A stretch of 14,769 nucleotides of DNA from Spirochaetales bacterium (GTDB taxonomy: Bacteria; Spirochaetota; Spirochaetia; Treponematales; UBA12059). Below are positions 8,838-14,769 of this stretch, in pieces. Within the stretch, counting starts at the first letter, position 1, and each line of letters opens with the position of its first letter. The notes under the pieces are model-generated. The model saw only the letters and a program-made list of their open reading frames with translations. It did no database searches and was not told where the DNA came from. Position numbers and translations under genes: made by a program. The stretch is from contig JAFGUM010000051.1 in NCBI GenBank assembly GCA_016938515.1, positions 1 to 14,769 on the forward strand, given 5' to 3'.

Positions 8838-10067
8838 ATGAACGTAGTGGTAGTGGGAGCCCAGTGGGGCGACGAAGGAAAAGGCAAGATAGTCGACTAC
8901 CTGGCTTCTGATGCCCAGATAATCGTCCGGTTTTCTGGCGGGGCCAACGCAGGACACACGATAGTACGGGGCGACGAGCAGTTTGCACTGCACCTCGTTC
9001 CATCGGGAGTGTTATACCCGGACAAGCGCGTCGTTCTCGGCACTGGTATGGTCATAGACCCGGAAGCGCTGTTTGCGGAGCTCGGTATGCTGGCTGACCG
9101 CGGCATAGACTGGGCCGGGAGGGTCTTCGTATCTGACCGGGCCCATATCGTGCTGCCGCGGTACCGCGAACTGGACAAGGCCATGGAGACCGCACGCAAG
9201 AGACCCATAGGCACAACGGGGCGCGGAATTGGTGTAGCGTACTCCATGAAATCGTCTCGCGATGGCGTCAGGCTCGCCGATATGTTTGACGACGAGCGTC
9301 TGGAAAACCTGGAACCTGGCGACGTCGAGTATATAAAAACCTGGCGTGACAAGCTTGCTCCGCTGTCTATAGACCTGACCAGCTTTCTGGCGACCCACAG
9401 AAATACGTACTGTCTGTTCGAAGGCGCGCAGGGCGCCCTCCTTGACCTGGATTCCGGCACCTATCCCTTTGTATCAAGCGGCATGTCAGGTGCCTCAGGC
9501 GCGGCGGCGCAGGGTGGTATCGGGCCGCGTAGACTGGATAAAGTGCTCGGCGTGTTCAAGGCGTACTCAACGCGCGTCGGGAACGGCCCGTTTCCAACGG
9601 AGTTTGACGAAAACAGCCAATCGGCGCTGTGTCAGTTCGTGCGGGAGACGGGTAGGGAATACGGCGTTACGACGGGACGGCCCCGCCGCTGCGGCACCCT
9701 GGACCTCGTTGCCCTGCGCTACGCGTGCCTGGCCAACTCCATCGACGCGCTCGTCCTCACGCACCTGGACGTATACGACACGCTGGACACCTTTGAAGCC
9801 TGCGTCGCGTACAGGGTTCGCGGCAAGATTGTCGAACATTTTCCCGCGTCGGTTCGGGACCTTTCCGATGCCGAACCTATACTGCGAACCTTCCACGGCT
9901 GGAAGCAGTCGCTCAAGGATGTGCGTGAATACGACGAGTTGCCCAGGGAAGCCCGAGACTACGTGTCATTTATAGAAGAATACACGGAGACGCCCATCGA
10001 AATTGTATCAGTAGGCTACGACAGACGCGATACAATCGTCAGGAAGTCACCGTGGACCAGATACTGA
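8838..10067 (+). CDS. purA: Adenylosuccinate synthetase, compact and diverged
   Basis: It joins aspartate to IMP using GTP, the first step from IMP to AMP. The 409 residues start at ATG 8838 after AAAGGAG. Catalytic features are kept: WGDEGKGK with Asp12, NAGHT with His40, GTTGRGIG, FEGAQG, STRVGNGPFPTE and TTGRPRRCG. Several normally constant positions differ: the guanine-recognition TKLD is THLD (H309, D311), CGWLD is CGTLD (T287), and DHGTYP is DSGTYP (S206). Only 42 residues separate Asp151 from Phe194, against about 66 in E. coli PurA as I remember it, which accounts for most of the shortness (E. coli about 432). It sits between guaB and guaA and overlaps guaA by 16 bases. Function as PurA is very likely. 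Altered nucleotide recognition is a possibility that sequence alone cannot settle. Confidence 0.93.
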   Translation: MNVVVVGAQWGDEGKGKIVDYLASDAQIIVRFSGGANAGHTIVRGDEQFALHLVPSGVLYPDKRVVLGTGMVIDPEALFAELGMLADRGIDWAGRVFVSDRAHIVLPRYRELDKAMETARKRPIGTTGRGIGVAYSMKSSRDGVRLADMFDDERLENLEPGDVEYIKTWRDKLAPLSIDLTSFLATHRNTYCLFEGAQGALLDLDSGTYPFVSSGMSGASGAAAQGGIGPRRLDKVLGVFKAYSTRVGNGPFPTEFDENSQSALCQFVRETGREYGVTTGRPRRCGTLDLVALRYACLANSIDALVLTHLDVYDTLDTFEACVAYRVRGKIVEHFPASVRDLSDAEPILRTFHGWKQSLKDVREYDELPREARDYVSFIEEYTETPIEIVSVGYDRRDTIVRKSPWTRY

Positions 10068-11605
10068 TACTGGACTACGGTAGCCAGTATACGCAGCTGA
10101 TAGCCAGGCGTGTGCGGGAGCTGGGCGTGTATACAGACATCGCTCCTGGTGATTCCCCCCTGGATGCGGAGCGCCTTCGCAACGTCAAAGGCATCATCAT
10201 GGGAGGTTCCCCGTGGAGCGTCTACGATGAAGGCGCTCCCGTGCCCGACTCTGCTTTGTATTCACTCGGGATACCCGTGTTGGGGGTCTGTTACGGCGCC
10301 CAGCGCATGACGCGCGACTACGGCGGGTCTGTATCAACGCTCGCCGATCGCGAGTACGGCAAGCGCCCCGTCGTGTTGACTGAATCAGACCCCCTGTTTG
10401 CCGGGGTTGCTTCATCGTTCCAGAGCTGGATGAGCCACGGGGATTCTATAGAAAGCCTGGCTCCGGGATTCAGGGTCGTGGCGACTACCGACAACGGCAT
10501 ACCTGCGGCTATAGTCCACGAGAGCTTGCCGCTCCGCGGCGTGCAGTTTCATCCAGAAGTTACGCACTGCGAGCACGGAAACGATATACTGGCAAACTTT
10601 GTATTTGGCATTTGCTCCTGCGAGCGCTCATGGACTATGCAGCGCTACGTAGACGAAGCGCGAGACGCGCTTCGTGAAAGGGTGGGAGCATCTCCCGTTC
10701 TGCTGCTCATTTCAGGCGGTGTCGATTCTACCGTCGCAGCCGCCCTGCTCCTTAAAACGCTTGATCCAGATCTCGTGCACCTGCTGTACATCGATACGGG
10801 GTTGATGCGAAAAAACGAGAGCGCAGAGGTAATGAGCACGCTCAATGCCCTCGGCGCCACGCACGTCAACCGGGTAAACGCCGAGGAAGACTTTTTGTCG
10901 GCCCTCGCCGGCGTGTCAGACCCCGAGGAAAAGCGGCGAGTCATAGGGGATATGTTCATAACTGTGCAGCAGCGGGAAGTGGAGCGCCTGGGCTTGGGAG
11001 ACGACTACTTTCTCGCGCAAGGCACCTTGTATACCGATCTCATAGAGTCGGGTAAGGGGGTGGGCACAAAAGCCCACGTTATAAAAAGCCACCACAACGT
11101 TCGCTCTCCGCTTGTGGAGAAAAAGAGAATTGAAGGACGTATAGTGGAGCCACTTGATCGGCTGTACAAAGATGAGGTGCGGGCGCTGGGCCGTGTGCTT
11201 GGCGTCGACGAAGCCGTCGTCTCGCGTCACCCGTTCCCCGGCCCCGGGCTTGGTGTCAGAGTGCTGGGAGAAGTGACGCGTGAAAAATGCGATACGCTAC
11301 GGGATGCGGATGACATATACACACGCGAGCTGCGCACCCGCGGCCTCTACGATCGCATCTGGCAGGCCTTCGCGGTTCTGCTGCCGGTGCGCTCGGTCGG
11401 TGTAGCTGGTGACGTCCGTCGCTACGGCTGGACGGTAGCCCTGCGCGCGGTGGCGTCCAGCGACGGTATGACAGCCGATGTATTCGAGTTTCCACTGAAA
11501 GACCTGCTCGAAATTTCCGCCATGATTACCAACAGGGTACCAGCGGTGGGCCGAGTCGTCTACGATATATCGAGCAAGCCTCCCGCTACTATTGAGTGGG
11601 AATAA
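10052..11605 (+). CDS. guaA: GMP synthase (glutamine-hydrolysing)
   Basis: It converts XMP to GMP with ATP and ammonia drawn from glutamine. It starts at GTG 10052 inside the end of purA, with AGGAAG at 10041-10046 as the ribosome site. Its length of 517 residues is normal for the two-domain form. The N-terminal class I glutamine amidotransferase has nucleophile Cys80 in GVCYGAQ, with His167 and Glu169 in QFHPEV. The ATP pyrophosphatase domain has the P-loop SGGVDST, followed by HPFPGPGLGVR. The C-terminal dimerisation domain has GDVRRYGW and ends in PPATIEWE. The stop is TAA 11603-11605, and the gene converges on fapA with a 44-base gap. The 16-base overlap with purA suggests translational coupling of the AMP and GMP branches. 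No anomaly is seen within the gene. Confidence 0.97.
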   Translation: MDQILILDYGSQYTQLIARRVRELGVYTDIAPGDSPLDAERLRNVKGIIMGGSPWSVYDEGAPVPDSALYSLGIPVLGVCYGAQRMTRDYGGSVSTLADREYGKRPVVLTESDPLFAGVASSFQSWMSHGDSIESLAPGFRVVATTDNGIPAAIVHESLPLRGVQFHPEVTHCEHGNDILANFVFGICSCERSWTMQRYVDEARDALRERVGASPVLLLISGGVDSTVAAALLLKTLDPDLVHLLYIDTGLMRKNESAEVMSTLNALGATHVNRVNAEEDFLSALAGVSDPEEKRRVIGDMFITVQQREVERLGLGDDYFLAQGTLYTDLIESGKGVGTKAHVIKSHHNVRSPLVEKKRIEGRIVEPLDRLYKDEVRALGRVLGVDEAVVSRHPFPGPGLGVRVLGEVTREKCDTLRDADDIYTRELRTRGLYDRIWQAFAVLLPVRSVGVAGDVRRYGWTVALRAVASSDGMTADVFEFPLKDLLEISAMITNRVPAVGRVVYDISSKPPATIEWE

Positions 11606-11649
11606 GGCTCCAGCGCGATATGGGGTGTTTGCAGCACTGGACTTACGCG

Positions 11650-13065
11650 TCAGTGTTCTATGATGATGCGGTTTGCTGTTCTGTCCAGGCGGAAACGGGT
11701 CTTTTTGAGCGGCTCGTCTACGCTCAGCCTGATATGACAAATGGTGATGATGACGCCAGGATACACCGTGCCGCGCACCTCGACTACCGCCGCGTCGTCT
11801 ATATCGACCCGTTTTGACAGTTCGCCAATATTGGCGGCCAATTCGCGGAGTTTTGCGTCCACATCGTCGCGGGCTTTGAGAACAGCGGGTTCTGGTCGAT
11901 TCGTAGCCATTGTCTGCAGTCGCGCGAGCTTAACCGACAACTCTCGAAGCGCCGCCCCCGCCTGATCCAGCTTCTGCTGTATCGTAAAGTCAACGCCAAC
12001 GTTGATTATGGTGACGGGTTTGGTAGCTCCTCCAAGGAAGCCACAGACGACGCCGTGCGTGGCAAAGATCTCGCCGCCCACGATTCGACCTTTATCGCCC
12101 ATGGCGAGATGGCCGAGGGCGTACATCCTTGAACCTACGATAGAACCGGGAATTTCGGCGTTGCCACGAACAGCCACGCGCGCGTTTTCTATGAATTTTG
12201 CCTTGAGGTTGCCTCCAACGCGGACCTGTCCCTGGTCTTTTCCAATTATTCCCTGCGCGCAGATGAGGTCTCGTTTGGCGCTGACGTCAAAGGCGTCCAT
12301 CGTTTCCTTTATGGAAATAGAGCCGCCAGAATACACCTTGAAGCCGGGTGCGACGCCTCCCTCTATCACTACGTCACCGGGAAACAGGACGTGACCAACT
12401 CGGTAGTCAACGTGCCCCTTGATGATGAGGACTTCTTCTACGCTGATTTTCTGAGCTTCTACGATCACGCGGCCTTCGGAGGTAGCCAGGATTTCATCGT
12501 CAACGCGTTCCACATTCTTGCCCAGCGTGTAATTCTGCACCGCGTCCCGGGTAAAGGAAATTGGCTTGCCAGTTACGTCAATGCCGGCAACGCCGTCTCG
12601 CTGAGCTATTACCGTACCTATGCGCTCACCTTTTTTTACAACCAGGACCGGACTGATGGTCTTCCAGTCAACGGATAGTTCATCGTCGGAAACTGGTCTG
12701 AATCCGGATACGAAGCGATCTTCCACGACAATGTGTTCCGGGTGTTCTGAAACAGGAGGCTGTCCTTTTGCGACCAGGACGTCGCGCTGGATACGATGTT
12801 CGGTATTCGAGTCGAGTATATGTTCGGTTAGGTCGTCCCATACTACGCCGTTGGTTACGCCGAGACGCGTAAGAAGCTCCGCCACGAAATCCGGAGTGAG
12901 CGGGGCGCCTTCTCCAATTGGTGGGTATAGAGTCGCGGTGGCGGACGTACCATCTGCGGCAATGACTATATCTATATTTCCGTCATCCTTGCGACGGCCA
13001 CCCGAGAAGGATATACCTTGTATATCTCCGCCATGATTGGCCGTACCGCCCTGGTCGCTCGTCAC
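11650..13065 (-). CDS. FapA-family protein (DUF342), polymer-forming beta-helix protein
   Basis: This is a cytoplasmic DUF342/FapA-family protein of 471 residues. I place the start at GTG 13065 because AGGAGGG (13080-13074 on the minus strand) lies eight bases upstream; a TTG at 13098 is in frame but lies before that site. The N-terminal half resembles the FapA N-domain. The centre has repeated short strands with Gly turns (VLFPGDVVIEGGV, SGGSISIKETMDAFDV, VRVGGNLKAKFIENA), typical of the right-handed beta-helix. Residues about 361-422 are a charged coiled coil, followed by a short beta tail. Vibrio FapA affects polar flagellar assembly and binds glucose-specific EIIA; whether that applies here is unknown. 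No flagellar gene is in the window. It is transcribed divergently from argR and converges on guaA. The family is well supported, the function is not. Confidence 0.88.
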   Translation of the reverse strand: MTSDQGGTANHGGDIQGISFSGGRRKDDGNIDIVIAADGTSATATLYPPIGEGAPLTPDFVAELLTRLGVTNGVVWDDLTEHILDSNTEHRIQRDVLVAKGQPPVSEHPEHIVVEDRFVSGFRPVSDDELSVDWKTISPVLVVKKGERIGTVIAQRDGVAGIDVTGKPISFTRDAVQNYTLGKNVERVDDEILATSEGRVIVEAQKISVEEVLIIKGHVDYRVGHVLFPGDVVIEGGVAPGFKVYSGGSISIKETMDAFDVSAKRDLICAQGIIGKDQGQVRVGGNLKAKFIENARVAVRGNAEIPGSIVGSRMYALGHLAMGDKGRIVGGEIFATHGVVCGFLGGATKPVTIINVGVDFTIQQKLDQAGAALRELSVKLARLQTMATNRPEPAVLKARDDVDAKLRELAANIGELSKRVDIDDAAVVEVRGTVYPGVIITICHIRLSVDEPLKKTRFRLDRTANRIIIEH

Positions 13066-13073
13066 CCTTACAG

Positions 13074-13080
13074 CCCTCCT
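13074..13080 (-). promoter_or_regulatory. Ribosome binding site deciding the fapA-family start
   Basis: Read on the minus strand, AGGAGGG precedes GTG 13065 by eight bases. It is the strongest such site near this gene and argues against the TTG at 13098. Confidence 0.8.
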
Positions 13081-13092
13081 ATCCCAGTATCG

Positions 13093-13110
13093 GATCAAAA
13101 TTGATCGATC
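13093..13110. promoter_or_regulatory. Palindrome with clustered GATC sites between divergent fapA and argR genes
   Basis: GATCAA-AA-TTGATC at 13093-13106 is an inverted repeat with perfect six-base arms, followed at once by another GATC at 13107-13110. Three GATC sites thus fall in 18 bases. It lies just upstream of the proposed argR -35 box and 28 bases from the fapA start, where an operator for a dimeric or hexameric regulator would sit. It does not match the usual ARG box well. Regulator and function are inferred. Confidence 0.35.
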
Positions 13111-13139
13111 TTGCCAAAAATCAAAAGCGACAGCATACT
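13111..13139 (+). promoter_or_regulatory. Candidate promoter of argR, possibly giving a leaderless message
   Basis: TTGCCA at 13111-13116 (five of six to the -35 consensus), a 17-base spacer, and CATACT at 13134-13139 (four of six to the -10 consensus). A start about seven bases past the -10 box falls at 13146-13147, on the proposed ATG. The gene has no visible Shine-Dalgarno site, which is consistent with leaderless translation. This is consensus matching only. Confidence 0.4.
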
Positions 13140-13146
13140 GGTGCCA

Positions 13147-13641
13147 ATGCGAGACGCTTCATCAATAGCAAACAGACGAGACCGCCTTAAAATAATACTC
13201 CGCCTTCTGCGTGAGAACCGGGTGGAATCTCAGGAAGAGCTCTTGGGGCTCCTTGAAACACACGACATATTCATCACGCAGGCCACCTTGTCCCGTGATC
13301 TGAAGCTCCTCAAGGCCAGCAAGGTGGGTGCCGGCTCGGAGGGATATTTCTACGCGGTGCCTTCAGATGACGAACTGCGGCGTCGCGGCGAAATACACGG
13401 CCAGGATTTTATTCGAGGCTATGTTTCAATAGACTGGAACGACAACTTCGTTGTTATAAAGACATTTTCGGGGCATTCAGCTCCCGTAGCGCTCGCCCTG
13501 GACAACCTGGGGCTGGAAGGCGTGCTGGGAACGATAGCCGGGCAAGACAATATCGTGTTCGCCGCCTTGCGCACCGGATATTCTGGCGAAGATTTCCTGC
13601 GGGACCTGAAAACGCGTATTCCAGAGCTGGACGAGGACTGA
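13147..13641 (+). CDS. argR: ArgR/AhrC-family transcriptional regulator with altered effector pocket
   Basis: The ArgR family comprises hexameric DNA-binding regulators, usually arginine-responsive. From ATG 13147 it is 164 residues, near the family length of about 150-160. GTG 13141 and TTG 13111 are in-frame alternatives; the TTG overlaps the likely -35 box. The N-terminal winged helix (about residues 10-70) carries SQEELLGLL and the recognition segment TQATLSRDLKLL at 44-55. The C-terminal oligomerisation and ligand domain (about 85-160) has DNFVVIKT and LGTIAGQDNI. The family's paired Asp in GDDTI is Gln133-Asp134 here, and the Gln of the preceding GAAQ-like helix aligns to Ala112, so arginine may bind weakly or a different ligand may be used. 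No arginine genes lie nearby; it is divergent from the fapA-family gene. The fold assignment is firm, the effector uncertain, so the gene symbol is by family only. Confidence 0.88.
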   Translation: MRDASSIANRRDRLKIILRLLRENRVESQEELLGLLETHDIFITQATLSRDLKLLKASKVGAGSEGYFYAVPSDDELRRRGEIHGQDFIRGYVSIDWNDNFVVIKTFSGHSAPVALALDNLGLEGVLGTIAGQDNIVFAALRTGYSGEDFLRDLKTRIPELDED

Positions 13642-13668
13642 GACAGGTCGAGCTTACGCGCTTTGTTG

Positions 13669-13929
13669 CTATGAGCCGTGTCGTCCTGTCATCTGTTCGT
13701 GTTCCTCCAGTACGTGTTCTACGAGATCTTGTAGCTTCCAGCCCAGATTTGTTTCCGTACTCATGGCAAAAGCTATTTCATCCTTGAGTTCCAGAGCCGC
13801 TTTTACGGCCCGCATCGCCAGTACCGCTTCATCCTGCGTGAGGCCGTGCATGACCACTACTTTGCCCGGTGTGCTATCCATAGCAATACTGTATACGCGT
13901 ATTCCGCTCCTGGCAAGGTTGCTTGCCAT
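13669..13929 (-). CDS. Small DUF3783-like protein of unknown function
   Basis: This is a short acidic protein of 86 residues from ATG 13929. ATG 13959 (96 residues) and ATG 13881 (70 residues) are in-frame alternatives, and none has a clear ribosome site. I prefer 13929 because a strong -35/-10 pair lies just upstream and would start transcription downstream of 13959. The core KVVVMHGLTQDEAVLAM, then EIAFAMSTETNLGWKLQDLVEHVLEEH, follows the pattern I recall for DUF3783: a strand, a helix, a strand ending T-x-T-N, then a helix. No signal peptide or membrane segment is seen. The open frame continues upstream to 14106, across the clpB start, with unconvincing composition. It converges on argR with a 27-base gap and is divergent from clpB. 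The role is unknown; the small alpha/beta fold would suit a regulatory or binding domain. Confidence 0.65.
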   Translation of the reverse strand: MASNLARSGIRVYSIAMDSTPGKVVVMHGLTQDEAVLAMRAVKAALELKDEIAFAMSTETNLGWKLQDLVEHVLEEHEQMTGRHGS

Positions 13930-13951
13930 AGACGACTCGCGATTGTATTTT
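13923..13951 (+). promoter_or_regulatory. Candidate sigma70-type promoter of clpB
   Basis: TTGCCA at 13923-13928, a 17-base spacer, and TATTTT at 13946-13951 (four of six). It would give a leader of about 70 bases. It overlaps the start of the divergent small gene. I see neither a CIRCE operator nor a convincing heat-shock sigma promoter here. The evidence is weak and rests only on consensus and spacing. Confidence 0.25.
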
Positions 13952-13968
13952 ATGTACATGAATGTCAA
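13942..13968 (-). promoter_or_regulatory. Candidate promoter of the DUF3783-like gene
   Basis: On the minus strand a perfect TTGACA (13968-13963) is followed after 15 bases by TACAAT (13947-13942, five of six to consensus). The spacer is two bases shorter than ideal. The predicted start near 13935 leaves only about six bases before ATG 13929, again a near-leaderless arrangement. Confidence 0.4.
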
Positions 13969-13978
13969 ACACCCGCGT

Positions 13979-13992
13979 GCCACAACGGTGGC
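13979..13992. promoter_or_regulatory. Short inverted repeat in the clpB leader
   Basis: GCCAC-AACG-GTGGC has five-base perfect arms and a four-base loop, 36 bases upstream of the clpB ATG. It could be an operator or a small RNA hairpin in the leader. It is short enough to occur by chance. Confidence 0.25.
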
Positions 13993-14014
13993 CGTGGTGT
14001 ATGGTTTGAAAGAT

Positions 14015-14019
14015 GGAGA
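14015..14019 (+). promoter_or_regulatory. Ribosome binding site of clpB
   Basis: GGAGA lies nine bases before ATG 14029. It agrees with the family N-terminus beginning MDYDKFT and fixes the clpB start. Confidence 0.65.
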
Positions 14020-14028
14020 TAACGAACA

Positions 14029-14769
14029 ATGGATTATGATAAATTTACGCTCAAAGCACAGGAAGCCATTCAGTCGGCACACGCTCTGGCTCAGAAGGCC
14101 GATCATTCACAAATAGAACTCGAGCACCTGCTTGTCGCGCTCATAGATTCAGAGGGATCCGCGGTGCGGCCGCTCCTGGAAAGACTGGGAGCCCCGGTTG
14201 ATGCGCTTCGAGCCCAGCTAGAAGAAGTCCTGGCAAAGCGTCCCAAAGTGTACGGCCACGCGGCGCAGGTCTACCTGTCTCCCGCCGCGGGGAAAATGCT
14301 CGCCAAGGCTGAGGGTGAAGCATCCGCGCTCAAGGACGAGTATGTTACCGGCGAGCACATGCTGATGGCCATGCTGGATGACGACGGCTCTGTAGGGCCG
14401 ATGCTCAAGAATTTTGGCATAACCAAAACCGGTATACTTGAAGCTCTCAAGACGATACGCGGCAACAGGACGGTACAAGACCAGGCCGCGGAGGAAAAGT
14501 ACCGCGTTCTGGAGAAATATTGTCGCGATCTGACAGCGCTCGCGCGGCGCGAAAAACTCGATCCGGTTATAGGGCGCGATGAGGAAATCCGCCGGGTGAT
14601 GCAGGTTTTGTCGAGGCGTACCAAAAACAATCCGGTGCTCATAGGAGAGCCTGGTGTTGGCAAGACCGCCATCGTAGAAGGTCTGGCGAGGCGTATTGTA
14701 TCTGGAGACGTACCCGATTCGCTCAAGCGCAAGAAACTACTCGCGCTCGATCTGGGCGCTCTCATTGCC
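14029..14769 (+). CDS. clpB: ClpB protein-disaggregating chaperone, 3' end beyond the window
   Basis: This is a cytoplasmic AAA+ hexamer that threads aggregated proteins through its pore, working with DnaK. Only the first 247 codons are present and the frame is open to the last base. The start is ATG 14029, preceded by GGAGA nine bases away. Residues 1 to about 145 form the double Clp N-domain: [15 protein letters not shown], then [12 protein letters not shown], and the second repeat with [12 protein letters not shown]. The first AAA+ module follows with [38 protein letters not shown] (Walker A, residues 206-213) and LDLGALIA. The Walker A position matches E. coli ClpB numbering. ClpC and ClpA are less likely because of the wording of the N-domain and of [14 protein letters not shown]. 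It is probably stress-induced, but no known heat-shock operator is visible. Confidence 0.95.
   Translation, partial: MDYDKFTLKAQEAIQSAHALAQKADHSQIELEHLLVALIDSEGSAVRPLLERLGAPVDALRAQLEEVLAKRPKVYGHAAQVYLSPAAGKMLAKAEGEASALKDEYVTGEHMLMAMLDDDGSVGPMLKNFGITKTGILEALKTIRGNRTVQDQAAEEKYRVLEKYCRDLTALARREKLDPVIGRDEEIRRVMQVLSRRTKNNPVLIGEPGVGKTAIVEGLARRIVSGDVPDSLKRKKLLALDLGALIA

Noticed and set aside
11606..11649. Possible terminator between convergent guaA and fapA: CCAGCGC pairing with GCACTGG
   Set aside because: The stem has a mismatch, a 17-base loop and no T-tract on either strand.
13642..13690. GACAGG and CCTGTC arms around the argR/DUF3783 convergent junction
   Set aside because: The loop is 37 bases and no T-run follows. 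It does not look like an intrinsic terminator.
13960..14028. CIRCE or heat-shock sigma promoter upstream of clpB
   Set aside because: No GCACTC-N9-GAGTGC pair and no convincing CTTGAA/CCCCAT pair are present.
13960..14106. Upstream extension of the DUF3783-like frame over the clpB start
   Set aside because: It runs antisense into the clpB coding region and its content (Cys/Phe/Ile-rich) does not resemble the downstream domain.

Overview
The window is densely coding bacterial DNA. It is moderately GC-rich by eye, has no intergenic gap longer than about 100 bases, and shows no mobile element, tRNA, rRNA or CRISPR. The gene set (bacterial alpha-2-macroglobulin with PBP1C, a FapA/DUF342 protein, an ArgR-type regulator, a DUF3783-like small protein, ClpB) and the heavy use of ATA for isoleucine in a GC-rich background would suit a free-living spirochaete of the Spirochaeta/Treponema type. 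That assignment is an inference with moderate confidence only.

Layout: (1) Bases 2-7296, plus strand: the 3' part of a very large alpha-2-macroglobulin gene, open to the left edge, then five bases later pbpC for penicillin-binding protein 1C. This is the classic bacterial pair, proposed to defend and repair the periplasm and cell wall. (2) Bases 7350-11605, plus strand: guaB, purA and guaA, the three enzymes acting around the IMP branch point. guaB and guaA take IMP via XMP to GMP, and purA takes IMP to adenylosuccinate. purA and guaA overlap by 16 bases. (3) Bases 11650-13065, minus strand: a FapA/DUF342-family protein converging on guaA. (4) Bases 13147-13641, plus strand: a diverged ArgR-family regulator, divergent from fapA. 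(5) Bases 13669 to about 13929, minus strand: a small DUF3783-like protein. (6) Bases 14029-14769, plus strand: the first 247 codons of clpB, cut by the right edge.

Nothing here is a clearly new multi-gene system. The points most worth a second look are: the ArgR-like protein, which lacks arginine-contacting residues and has an apparently leaderless promoter next to a GATC-rich palindrome; the compact, diverged PurA with His for Lys in its guanine-recognition motif; the translationally coupled IMP branch-point operon; and the corrected gene starts (alpha-2-macroglobulin runs off the left edge, guaB starts at 7350, fapA at 13065, argR probably at 13147).
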